Below are positions 40,538-48,732 of a stretch of DNA of 64,000 bases, in pieces. The notes under the pieces are model-generated. The model had not been told where the DNA came from. It saw only the letters and a program-made list of their open reading frames with translations, and ran no database searches. Origin of the DNA: an uncultured Bacteroidota bacterium (lineage in GTDB: Bacteria > Bacteroidota > Bacteroidia > Bacteroidales > P3); the NCBI GenBank assembly GCA_902777005.1, contig CACYSB010000013.1:1-64000 (forward strand), written 5' to 3'. The position numbers and the translations under genes are program-made. Numbering within the stretch: the first letter of the stretch is position 1; each line of letters starts with the position of its first letter.

Positions 40538-41896
40538 CGGTATGCCCAACTGTTCGCGATATTTTGCTACCGTGCGGCGTGCTATCGGCAGCCCTCGCTC
40601 GTTGAAGAGCTTGGCCAGAGCGTCGTCCGACAGTGGTGCGTGCTTATCCTCTTTTTCGATGGCGTCGGAGAGGCACTGCTTGATGGTGTCAACAGCAACT
40701 TCCTCTCCGTCGTCAGTGGACATACCCTTCGAGAAGCATTCCTTGAGTGGTATGGTGCCGAAATCGGTCTGCAGGTACTTGCTGTTGGCCATACGACTCA
40801 CAGTGCTTATGTCAAGTCCCGTGGCTTCGGCCACTTCGCGTTGGCGCAGTGGCACCATCAGGTCGCTGTTGCCGGTGAGCAGGAACTTCCGTTGGTGCTT
40901 CACGATATATCGCATCACGCGTGTTATAGTGTCGTGCCTCTGTTGCAGTAGGTCTATGAAGCCTTGGGCATCGCTCTGTTTGGTGCGCAGGAAGCGCAGT
41001 GTCTCCTTGTCGCCGCCCTCTTTCTCCATGGCCGCCAGCATGTCGGTGTAGTAGGTGTTGAGGCTCAGTTTTGGCAGGTGGTTGTCGTTGAGGTAGAAGT
41101 TCAGCTGTCCGTCATGTTGCGTGAGCACGATGTCCGGTGTCACGTATGCCGCAGTGTCGTCGTCCTCGTTGTCCGAGCCTAACGGTTTGGGGTTGAGGCT
41201 GCGTATTGTCTCCGCCGCCTCGTCAAGCTCTTTGTCGCTGATGCCTAAGTTCTGGCGTATGTGTTCATAGCGGTGGTTGGCGAAGTCGTCGAAATGATCG
41301 CGCACTATTGTTGTGGCTATGTCGTTGCCGCCGTCGCGCTCCAACTGTAGCAGCAGGCATTCGCGCAGGTTGCGCGCCCCAATGCCTGCCGGGTCGAGGC
41401 TCTGCACGATATGCAGCACCTCCTCCACCTCCTCTTGCGAGGCCTCAATGCCTTGCCGGAAAGCCAGGTCGTTGGTCACCAGTGCCAAGTCGCGCCCAAG
41501 GTAGCCTGCATCGTCAAGCGTGCCTACCAGTTCGGCGGCAATCTTCTGTTGACGTTCAGTAAGCGGCCGCAGCGAGAGTTGCTGCATCAGACGCTCTGTC
41601 GACGAGTAGCTGTCTCTGACCACGAACTCGCGTCGCGCCTCGTTGGGGTCGTTCTCCAGATGCTCGCGGTAGTCGTAGTCGAACCCCTCGTCCTCGTCCG
41701 AGTCCCAGTCCGAGCGGTTGTCGGCCTGCGGCAACGGCAGTTCGTCCTGCACCTCGGCGTCGAGCAGAGGGTTCTTCTCTATCTCTTCTTTTATAGCTTG
41801 CTCCAGTTCAGTGACAGGCAACTGCAGCAGTCGCATCAGCTGAATCTGCTGAGGCGATAGTTTCTGCTGCAGTTGCTGTCGCTGTACCTGTTTCAT
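39626..41896 (-). CDS. rpoN: RNA polymerase sigma-54 factor continuous with an M23 (LytM) metallopeptidase
   Basis: One open frame of 756 codons. Residues 1-459 are a full sigma-54: region I (QQLQQKLSPQQIQLMRLLQL), acidic region II, core- and promoter-binding domains, and the RpoN box ARRTVAKYRE (439-448). Sigma-54 proteins of this phylum usually stop within about 15 residues of the box. Here the frame continues without a stop into RRIVILLLIVLGAGSASA, a signal peptide or transmembrane segment, a charged linker (480-540), and an M23 peptidase with HHGVD (H601, D605), YGHL (H649) and HLHFE (H680, H682): a complete zinc site. Either it is a true fusion (cytosolic sigma factor tethered to a periplasmic endopeptidase), or a second gene starts inside at GTG 40537 or at CTG a few codons later. 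Both halves look functional. Confidence 0.85.
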   Translation of the reverse strand: MKQVQRQQLQQKLSPQQIQLMRLLQLPVTELEQAIKEEIEKNPLLDAEVQDELPLPQADNRSDWDSDEDEGFDYDYREHLENDPNEARREFVVRDSYSSTERLMQQLSLRPLTERQQKIAAELVGTLDDAGYLGRDLALVTNDLAFRQGIEASQEEVEEVLHIVQSLDPAGIGARNLRECLLLQLERDGGNDIATTIVRDHFDDFANHRYEHIRQNLGISDKELDEAAETIRSLNPKPLGSDNEDDDTAAYVTPDIVLTQHDGQLNFYLNDNHLPKLSLNTYYTDMLAAMEKEGGDKETLRFLRTKQSDAQGFIDLLQQRHDTITRVMRYIVKHQRKFLLTGNSDLMVPLRQREVAEATGLDISTVSRMANSKYLQTDFGTIPLKECFSKGMSTDDGEEVAVDTIKQCLSDAIEKEDKHAPLSDDALAKLFNERGLPIARRTVAKYREQLGIPVARLRRIVILLLIVLGAGSASAQMSYYDSIIAARLAKAAKLEQTATPTHAKNTAKKTEDKAKPKKDKVESQQSPKTIEPVPAVAGAAYMVPLWYDAFPSSRVNPHGRTKVDMLPDEINIMLITDTSEFCFPVKDAKTSPYGWRWKRGHHGVDIRLRTGDPIHVAFGGTVRIAGRMGGYGNCVVVRHPNGLETLYGHLSKINVRHGQHVAAGEVIGLGGSTGNSTGPHLHFECRFLYQPFDPEWILDFNNYTLRTRRLHLDKSYFGIRQPRKGEDLEYKADESKIRESKKNRKSQATTINHKDF

Positions 41897-44055
41897 TATC
41901 TCACAATATCCATTTCCTCAATGAGGTTCTTGGCGCCGGCATAGATGTCGATGACCCAGAGCATGTAGCGGCTGTCGAGGCAGATGCAGCGCTGCAGGTT
42001 CTCCTCGAAGTCGATGTCGCCGCTCATGGCTTCACTGTTGCCGTCGAAGGCCAGTCCGATGAGCACGCCCTTGCCGTTGATGACCGGCGAGCCACTGTTG
42101 CCGCCTGTGATGTCGTTGTTGGTGATGAAGCAGGTAGGCATCTCACCATTCTTGTTGGCGTAGGGGCCGAACTCCTTGGCATAATAGAGTTTCTTGAGGC
42201 GCTCCGGCACGTTGAACTCGCTGTTCTCGGGGTCCTCTTTCTCGATTATGCCCTTCATGGTGGTGTAGTAGCGGTAGTCCACGCCGTCCTTGGGCTCATA
42301 GCTCTTGACGTTGCCGTAGGTAAGTCTTATGGTCGAGTTGGCGTCCGGCGACATGAGCTTCTTGCCCTTGTTCATCTGCAGCACACCGTCGGTGAAGTCG
42401 CGTATGCCGCGCTGCAAGCCGTCCCTGCTCTCCTGCGATACGTTTTCGTCAAGGTTGAAGTACAGTTCCCAGACTTCATTGCCGGCAGCCATCATGGGGT
42501 CTTTCTGCAGCTGCTTGAGATTGGGCTTGTGCATGAACTGGCCCACCTTCTCTTCGTTGGCGAAGATGCTCTTGTCGTAGAGGTCGTTGGCGTAGCGCTC
42601 CCAGTCGCCTTTGTATTTCTTCTGTGCTGCCTTGAGAAAATCGGGGCACACGTCGGGGTTGATGTGGGCGTAGACGTATCCGAAGAGGGCTGCCGTGAGG
42701 CGGCGGTCCACCTGCTCGTCATAGTCCTTGAAGAAGCCTGCAGCGTAGTTCTCATAGCGGCTCAGGTCGGCGTTCTTGTCGTTTTCCAGGTCTCTCTTGA
42801 GGCTGTTGCCCAGGCGTACGGCCAACATCAAAGCCTCGGAGCCGGTGATCAGGCCTTCCGTCACATACATGAAGGTCTCCTCGCTCTTGGCACGGTCGGC
42901 ATAACCCTTTTCGATAAGGTCGAGGGCCTTGCCGTACTTCGGGGCGTGGTGGCGGGCCCACTCGCTGTACTCTTTCTCGAGCTCCTTCTTCAGGCCCATG
43001 GTGTTCAGGGCCTTCAGGGCCTTGTTCTGCTCGTTGCTGTACTTCCAGTAGTTCGAGCAGCTGGCGTACTTCGAGGCGTATTTGATGCGCGTGGCCTGTG
43101 AAGCGGCCATCTCTTCGCGCAGGATGTTGATCTTCACAGTGCGAATCTCATAGCGCAGCTTGTTGGTAATGTTCATGGTCTCCTCCAGGCCGTAGCTGGT
43201 GAGGAAGTGGTCGGTGGTGCCGGGGAAGCCCATTACCATGGCAAAGTCGCCGTCCTTCAGTTCGCCGGCGCTCACTTTCAGGTGGCGCTTCGGGCTGAGG
43301 GGGATGTTGTCCTTGCTGTACTCGGCGGGGTTGCCCTCCTTGTCGGTGTAGATGCGGAACAGGCTGAAGTCGCAAGTGTGGCGGGGCCACGACCAGTTGT
43401 CGGTGTCGCCGCCGAACTTGCCCATCGACGAAGGGGGAGCGCCTACAAGGCGGACGTCCTTGTAGATGATGTGGACGAAGAGGAAGAACTGATTGCCGTT
43501 GAACATGGGTTTCACCTTGGCGGCGTATTTGGTGTCCTTCACTGCCTCCTCCTCAATCTCGGCGCACACCTTCTTGATGGCCTCGGCACGGTCACCTTCG
43601 CTCATGTCGTCGCTCAAGGCTTCCTGCACCTTCTTGGTGACATCCTCCATGCGCACCAGTATCGAGGCCGTCAGGCCGGGGTTGGGCAGCTCTTCCTCCA
43701 GCGAGTAGGCCCAGAAGCCGTCGCGCAGGTAGTCGTGCTCCACGGTCGAGTGCTCCTGCAGCTTGCCGTAGCCGCAGTGGTGGTTGGTGCTCACCAGGCC
43801 CTTGCCGCTGATGATCTCACCAGTGCAGAAATGCCAGAACGGGGAGCCGGCGTTGCCGAGGCCCACGATGGCATCCTTCAGGCAGCTCTGGTTGACACTG
43901 TAGATGTCCTCGGGCGTCAGCTTGAAGCCCTGCTTCTGCATGTCGTTGTAGTTCTTTCCAATCAGTGACAGGAGCCACATTCCCTCGTCGGCGCGGGCTG
44001 CCGTGGGCAACATCAGCGCGAGGGCCATTGTTACGATTAAAGTGCGAATTTTCAT
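41896..44055 (-). CDS. S46 family dipeptidyl-peptidase (DPP7/DPP11 type)
   Basis: A 719-residue periplasmic serine peptidase that removes dipeptides from the N-terminus of oligopeptides, a mainstay of amino-acid catabolism in asaccharolytic Bacteroidota. Signal peptide residues 1-22 (LALMLPTAARA). The catalytic His is in VSTNHHCGYG (residue 92 or 93) and the nucleophile in DITGGNSGSPVING. The residue in AFDGNSEAMSGD that appears to align with the specificity position is Gly rather than Arg, which favours a broad DPP7-like preference (inference by eye). The start is set at MKIRTLIV, since the longer frame enters a palindromic repeat. Its stop overlaps the rpoN ATG by one base. Confidence 0.92.
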   Translation of the reverse strand: MKIRTLIVTMALALMLPTAARADEGMWLLSLIGKNYNDMQKQGFKLTPEDIYSVNQSCLKDAIVGLGNAGSPFWHFCTGEIISGKGLVSTNHHCGYGKLQEHSTVEHDYLRDGFWAYSLEEELPNPGLTASILVRMEDVTKKVQEALSDDMSEGDRAEAIKKVCAEIEEEAVKDTKYAAKVKPMFNGNQFFLFVHIIYKDVRLVGAPPSSMGKFGGDTDNWSWPRHTCDFSLFRIYTDKEGNPAEYSKDNIPLSPKRHLKVSAGELKDGDFAMVMGFPGTTDHFLTSYGLEETMNITNKLRYEIRTVKINILREEMAASQATRIKYASKYASCSNYWKYSNEQNKALKALNTMGLKKELEKEYSEWARHHAPKYGKALDLIEKGYADRAKSEETFMYVTEGLITGSEALMLAVRLGNSLKRDLENDKNADLSRYENYAAGFFKDYDEQVDRRLTAALFGYVYAHINPDVCPDFLKAAQKKYKGDWERYANDLYDKSIFANEEKVGQFMHKPNLKQLQKDPMMAAGNEVWELYFNLDENVSQESRDGLQRGIRDFTDGVLQMNKGKKLMSPDANSTIRLTYGNVKSYEPKDGVDYRYYTTMKGIIEKEDPENSEFNVPERLKKLYYAKEFGPYANKNGEMPTCFITNNDITGGNSGSPVINGKGVLIGLAFDGNSEAMSGDIDFEENLQRCICLDSRYMLWVIDIYAGAKNLIEEMDIVR

Positions 44056-44102
44056 TGTATTATTTGTTTTTATTAATTGTTTTCGCGTGTAATACCAATG
44101 TG

Positions 44103-44110
44103 CAAAGATA
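44103..44110 (-). promoter_or_regulatory. Bacteroidota -7 element (TATCTTTG) for the S46-rpoN-ribH-fmt operon
   Basis: CAAAGATA on the plus strand reads TATCTTTG on the minus strand, 48 bp before the S46 peptidase ATG. Confidence 0.7.
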
Positions 44111-44564
44111 CAACTTTTCCTTGATATGGCAAAGAAAAAGTGTCGCAATTGGCAACTTTTTCCGCCGTTTCGTCGCCCCCTCTCCGTCTCCCCTCCGCTA
44201 TATCGCCGGTTGATTACCGATTGTTCTACGGTTAATATCGTAAAACAACCGGTGAACAAGCGGCGAACAGTCGGAGAGGGTACGGAGAGGAGTCGGAGAG
44301 GGTGCGTAGGGGCGGTGCGCCGGTTTTTTATCAACAATGGACTGGGGGGAGGGAGGCTGTGGCAGGAGGGCGGAGCCGGTGGGTTGGTGTGTCTGATTAT
44401 CAGTGGTGTATAAAAATATTTCCGCCGAAATGAAACTTTTTTGCAGAAGTTGCGTTAAGGGTTATGAACAACATAAATTGGTTAAAAAAAACAAAAAAAG
44501 GATTTTTTTGGCAGTATTTGGGATTTTCTTCGTAATTTTACAACCTGAAATATTGTAGGTAAAA
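44111..44564. other. Divergent intergenic region S46 peptidase / mraZ
   Basis: No gene is seen. It holds palindromic repeat copy D and then an A+T-rich stretch leading to mraZ. TAATTTTA at 44533-44540 resembles a -7 element (last base deviates) and is the best candidate for the dcw promoter. The copies of a TGGGA-type MraZ operator could not be made out with confidence. Confidence 0.45.
44176..44310. repeat. Palindromic intergenic repeat, copy D
   Basis: The left arm (CCCCCTCTCCGTCTCCCCTC, then CGATTGTTCTACGGTTAATA) faces AAAACAACCGGTGAACAAGC, AACAGTCGGAGAGGGTACGG and AGAGGAGTCGGAGAGGGTGC. It is the longest of the four copies. Confidence 0.75.
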
Positions 44565-45047
44565 ATGGCCTTAATACTTGGAAAAGAATACTGTAAGGTG
44601 GACTCGAACGGTCGCTTCAAGTTCCCAATTGCCTTGAAGAGGCAGTTGGAGGCGGGTGCTCCCGCTGAGCGTATGGACGGACGTTTCGTGATACGCCAGA
44701 GTGTCTATGCCGAGTGTTTGGAGCTGTGGACTTACGCCAGTTTTAGGGAGGAAGTGGAGAAACTCCAGGCAATGCTTAATCCTTACCGCCGCGAGGACCG
44801 CGACCTGCTGCGCAAGCTGACTGAGGGCAATATCATCGAGTTGGACACCAATGACCGGCTCTTGATACCCGCCGAGCAGAAGGCTGTGGTGGCCGAGGCC
44901 AAGGAGGTGGTGCTGCAATCGACTGGCAAGTTCATCGAGCTCTGGGACCGTAAGGCCTACGACCGTATGAACGAGGCCGGCGGCGACTATGCACAGCGTG
45001 CAGAGGAGCTGCTTGGCGCAAAGCCGGTTGATGCAGATGCCAAATGA
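44565..45047 (+). CDS. mraZ: Transcriptional regulator / division protein MraZ
   Basis: A 160-residue DNA-binding protein of the AbrB-like fold that opens the dcw cluster and represses it in other bacteria. It contains two copies of the DxxxR-type motif (KVDSNGRFKFP near residue 12 and ELDTNDRLLIP near residue 95), as the family requires. It is the first gene after a 500-bp promoter region, and its 3' end overlaps rsmH. Confidence 0.93.
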   Translation: MALILGKEYCKVDSNGRFKFPIALKRQLEAGAPAERMDGRFVIRQSVYAECLELWTYASFREEVEKLQAMLNPYRREDRDLLRKLTEGNIIELDTNDRLLIPAEQKAVVAEAKEVVLQSTGKFIELWDRKAYDRMNEAGGDYAQRAEELLGAKPVDADAK

Positions 45048-45948
45048 ATACCATAGACCCGTGATGCTAAGCGAGGCGGTGGACGGCCTGAACGTCCGCC
45101 CCGACGGCACGTATGTGGACGTGACCTTCGGGGGCGGCGGCCATTCGCGTGCCATCATGGAGCGTCTCGGTGCCGACGGGCGTCTCTATGCATTCGACCA
45201 GGACGAGGAGGCGCGGCAGAATGCTATCGACGACCCGCGCTTCATGCTCATCGGCGAGAACTTCCGCTACCTGAAGAATTACCTGCGGCTGTACGGTGTG
45301 CGCCGCATCGACGGCTTGCTGGCCGACCTCGGCGTCAGCAGCCATCAGTTTGACGTGGCCGAGCGCGGCTTCTCGACGCGCTTCGAAGGCGAGCTGGATC
45401 TGCGCATGGACAGGCGCGGCGACACCACGGCTCGCGACTTGGTGAACGGCCTCGACGAGGAGAGCCTGGCACGCATACTGAAGCTCTACGGCGAGCTGCC
45501 CAACGCGCGCCAGATGGCCAAGGCCATAGTGAGAGCCCGCGGCGAGAAGGAGATAGTTACCACTGGCGACCTTAAGGAGGCCGTGAGCCATCACCTGCCG
45601 CATAAGATGGAGAACAAGTACTTGGCTATGCTGTTCCAAGCCTTGCGCATAGAGGTGAACGGCGAGCTTGACGCTCTGCGCGAGATGCTCGTGCAGGCCG
45701 CGGAGCTGCTGCCCGTTGGCGGACGGCTGGCGGTGATAAGCTACCACTCGCTCGAAGACCGTCTGGTGAAGAACTTTATGCGTGCCGGCAACTTCGAGGG
45801 TGTGGTGGAGAAGGATTTCTACGGCAACCCGCTGGCGCCCCTGCACCAGCGGGTGAGCACCGCCGCCACGGCCGAGGAAGTGGCAGCGAACAGCCGCGCT
45901 CGCAGTGCACGGCTGCGGGTGGCGGAGAAGGTGGAGGTTAATGGATAA
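45037..45948 (+). CDS. rsmH: 16S rRNA (cytosine1402-N4)-methyltransferase
   Basis: A 303-residue SAM-dependent methyltransferase acting on the ribosomal P site. Motifs: HRPVMLSEAVDGL, DVTFGGGGHSRAIM, DGLLADLGVSSHQFD, FSTRFEGELDLRMD and ISYHSLEDRLVKNF. The start MPNEYH (45037), or the ATG two codons earlier, fits the family; both overlap the mraZ end, so translation is coupled. Longer in-frame starts lie wholly in mraZ and are rejected. Confidence 0.95.
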   Translation: MPNEYHRPVMLSEAVDGLNVRPDGTYVDVTFGGGGHSRAIMERLGADGRLYAFDQDEEARQNAIDDPRFMLIGENFRYLKNYLRLYGVRRIDGLLADLGVSSHQFDVAERGFSTRFEGELDLRMDRRGDTTARDLVNGLDEESLARILKLYGELPNARQMAKAIVRARGEKEIVTTGDLKEAVSHHLPHKMENKYLAMLFQALRIEVNGELDALREMLVQAAELLPVGGRLAVISYHSLEDRLVKNFMRAGNFEGVVEKDFYGNPLAPLHQRVSTAATAEEVAANSRARSARLRVAEKVEVNG

Positions 45949-45963
45949 AGGATAAAGATTAAG

Positions 45964-46410
45964 ATGGGTAATAAATTCAGAGAGAGCAAAGAAAAGGTCG
46001 TGGAAGAGGGTCTTGAGGCTCCGCGCGAGGAAGCCGTCGTCGAGGATGTGACGACGGAGGCCACCGCTGCCGAGACCAAGAAGCCCCGCCACAGCGGCCG
46101 CGGCGACAAGGCGGCGCGCGGCATAGGACGTGTGCTTGGCGGCGACCTGCTGGCCGACAAGTTGGTGTTGCGCCAGATACCGCTGCTGCTACTCTGCCTC
46201 TTCTATCTGTTGCTCATAATCGGCAACCGTTACCGCATAGAGAATATGAGCCGCGACAAGGCGGCCACCGAGGAGCGTATCAACTACCTGCGCGAACAGC
46301 GTATACAGATGCAGAAGCAGTACCAGCAGAACGTGAAGATGTCGCAGATTGCTGAGGATTTGAAGGAGACTGGTGTGGGTATCACTGCCGGACCGCCGTA
46401 TGAGTTGTGA
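45964..46410 (+). CDS. ftsL: FtsL-like cell-division protein
   Basis: A 148-residue bitopic membrane protein at the ftsL position between rsmH and ftsI. The N-terminal cytoplasmic tail of about 70 residues is charged, the transmembrane segment (IPLLLLCLFYLLLIIGN) spans about 78-95, and a coiled-coil follows (RIENMSRDKAATEERINYLREQ). This is the FtsL/DivIC layout of Bacteroidota, where sequence similarity to proteobacterial FtsL is very low. The cytoplasmic tail is longer than usual. It should act with FtsQ to activate FtsWI. Confidence 0.8.
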   Translation: MGNKFRESKEKVVEEGLEAPREEAVVEDVTTEATAAETKKPRHSGRGDKAARGIGRVLGGDLLADKLVLRQIPLLLLCLFYLLLIIGNRYRIENMSRDKAATEERINYLREQRIQMQKQYQQNVKMSQIAEDLKETGVGITAGPPYEL

Positions 46411-46446
46411 ACTTAATAGTTTAGATATAGTACATATTATTATATA

Positions 46447-48705
46447 GTGCAGAATAAGGAAGATAATAACGACAAGTGCATGACGCGCGGGCCCATGGTG
46501 CTCTATCTGCTGCTCACACTGGGTGTTGGGGCGGCCATAGTGTGGGGCATGGTGGACATACAGATTGTGCACGGCGATGAGTGGCGCGCTCTCGGAGTTC
46601 GCCGTGAGGCGGGCCTGCGCAGCGACCCCGCGCGACGTGGCAATATATACTCCAGCGACGGCAAAATACTGGCTACCACGGTGACCGAGTGCGACCTGTA
46701 CCTGGACTTGCACAATAGGTTGGAAGTTGATGAACGTGGCAATGTGAAGTACGACAAGAAGGGCAACCCTGTGGAGAGTGGCCCTGTGGTAGACAGCAAT
46801 TTCAACCTTTACCTCGACACGCTGTGCCTGATGCTCGCCGACGCCATGCCGGGCCGTACGGCCTCTTACTACCGCGAGCGCATCGCCGTGGAGCGCGCCA
46901 AGGAGCGACCCCGCCGCTGCTTCCTGGTGCAAAGGGATGTGCCCTACTCGGTGTGGCTGCAGATTACACGTCTGCCGGGCTGGAGCCGCGCCGTGGTGCG
47001 TCAGGTCGACGGCCAGAGTGTGGTGCATCAGGTGCGTGCCCACATCTACGGCAACATGGCCGGCAACACAATAGGTTTCCGCAACCGCAAGGAGAGTGGT
47101 TCATACACAGGCCTGGAAGGCTACTATGACAGCATACTGCGCGGACAGGACGGTCTGCTCAACTGCCGCCGCCTCACCAAAGGTATATGGCTCCCCGACG
47201 AGCCTTACGCACGCAAGGAGGTGGCCCAGCGCACCGATACCACCACGATTGACACCATAGTGCTGCAGCGCCGTATAGACGGCAGCAGCATTGTGTCGAC
47301 AATAGACACCCGCTACCAGGACATCGCCGAGGCATCGCTGCGCAAAGCCCTTAATATGTATGGCGGCACTGCCGGATGCGCCATGCTCATGGAGATGAGC
47401 ACTGGCTATATGCTGGCATGCGTCAACCTGGCAGTGGACACCGCCGCCCATGAGTACTTGGAAGTACGCGACCGCAACATCGCTGTGAGCGATGTCTATG
47501 AGCCAGGCTCCACCTTTAAGACCGTCATCCTCACCGCCATCCTTGGTGACCCCGAGGTGCAGATAGACACCACCATGCGCCTGCCGGCACGATACAAGAA
47601 CTTTGGTGGAGTGAACGGTGAGATCAAGGATGATCACGGCGGATGGGATTCGCTGACACTGAAGCAAGTGATGGAGCAGTCGTCGAACGTGGGTATGAGT
47701 GACCTCGGCTGGCGCTACTATAATCATCGTCGCGATACCTTGCGCCACCGTGTGGAGCGTATGTTCCCCTACGGCAAAATAAACCCCGACGTTAATGCGC
47801 CGGAGTACAAGACTTATGTCAACGACCTGCACCGCTCGAACCGTGACTTCTTGAACTTCTGCTATGGCTACTCAACACGCGTGTCGGCGTTACAGTTGTT
47901 GACCTTCTATAATGGTTTGGGTGCAGGCGGCCGTATGGTGAAGCCATTGTTCTGCAAGGCCATAATCGACAAAGAGGGTAAAACGACAGAGATAAAGCCC
48001 GTGGTGCTCAATGCCAACATGTGCGACAAGCGTGCAGCGGCGCTGATGCATGACATGCTGGAAGGCGTTGTGGAGAACGGTACCGGCAACAATATCAAGA
48101 ACACTACCTATGGTATCGCCGGTAAGACTGGCACGGCGGTGCACAGCTACTCGAACATGAGGCGTTACAATGCTTCGTTCGCTGGCTTCTTCCCCTCAGA
48201 AAACCCGCGCTACACATGTCTGGTGATGCTTGAGAACATACCCGTCTACGGACGTCAGGCAGCCGTTGTCTTCAAGACCATCAGTGACTGTGTTGTGGCT
48301 GTGGACAAGGGCCTGAGCAACGGCGGCGTGAAGAGCGTGTGGCCACGTTTGGAGGATGACAGTGCCATGACGCAGCAGCGTCCCGCGCTGACCAAGGGCA
48401 GGGAACGTGACATAAAAGCACTGTACAAGAAGCTCAGGCTGCCGTATGAGGAGACTGACAGTGCAACCACCTGGGTCAGCTACGTGGCAGCTACCGACTC
48501 TACAAAAGGGCATTATGTGCCATACAAGCCAATCAGCGGTAGGGTACCTAACTGTTACGGCATGACAGCCAAGGACGCCATAGCCCTGCTGCACGAGGAA
48601 GGATATAAGGTGAAGGTGAACGGTTATGGCAAGGTGCGCTCGCAAAGCCCCCAGGCCAACCAAGCGGCGAATAGTGGGATGACAGTGGTGTTGGAGTTGA
48701 GATAG
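46447..48705 (+). CDS. ftsI: Division-specific penicillin-binding protein 3 with PASTA domain
   Basis: A 752-residue class B PBP that cross-links septal peptidoglycan with FtsW. A membrane anchor (MVLYLLLTLGVGAAIVWGM) lies near residues 17-35. The transpeptidase motifs are STFK (EPGSTFKTV), SSN (EQSSNVGMSD) and KTGT (AGKTGTAVH). The last 60 residues (GRVPNCYGMTAKDAIALLHE) form a PASTA domain, typical for Bacteroidota FtsI. The frame opens with GTG at 46447; the ATG at 46480 is an alternative start that gives the same anchor. Confidence 0.94.
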   Translation: MQNKEDNNDKCMTRGPMVLYLLLTLGVGAAIVWGMVDIQIVHGDEWRALGVRREAGLRSDPARRGNIYSSDGKILATTVTECDLYLDLHNRLEVDERGNVKYDKKGNPVESGPVVDSNFNLYLDTLCLMLADAMPGRTASYYRERIAVERAKERPRRCFLVQRDVPYSVWLQITRLPGWSRAVVRQVDGQSVVHQVRAHIYGNMAGNTIGFRNRKESGSYTGLEGYYDSILRGQDGLLNCRRLTKGIWLPDEPYARKEVAQRTDTTTIDTIVLQRRIDGSSIVSTIDTRYQDIAEASLRKALNMYGGTAGCAMLMEMSTGYMLACVNLAVDTAAHEYLEVRDRNIAVSDVYEPGSTFKTVILTAILGDPEVQIDTTMRLPARYKNFGGVNGEIKDDHGGWDSLTLKQVMEQSSNVGMSDLGWRYYNHRRDTLRHRVERMFPYGKINPDVNAPEYKTYVNDLHRSNRDFLNFCYGYSTRVSALQLLTFYNGLGAGGRMVKPLFCKAIIDKEGKTTEIKPVVLNANMCDKRAAALMHDMLEGVVENGTGNNIKNTTYGIAGKTGTAVHSYSNMRRYNASFAGFFPSENPRYTCLVMLENIPVYGRQAAVVFKTISDCVVAVDKGLSNGGVKSVWPRLEDDSAMTQQRPALTKGRERDIKALYKKLRLPYEETDSATTWVSYVAATDSTKGHYVPYKPISGRVPNCYGMTAKDAIALLHEEGYKVKVNGYGKVRSQSPQANQAANSGMTVVLELR

Positions 48706-48732
48706 ACATGATAGAAAAGATAGATATAATAG

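Noticed and set aside
44056..44337. Extension of the S46 peptidase frame upstream to 44337
   Set aside because: It would place a palindromic repeat and the promoter inside the gene and hide the signal peptide.
44533..44540. Confident dcw promoter call at TAATTTTA
   Set aside because: The octamer deviates at the last base from TAnnTTTG; it is noted within the intergenic entry but not claimed as a separate promoter.
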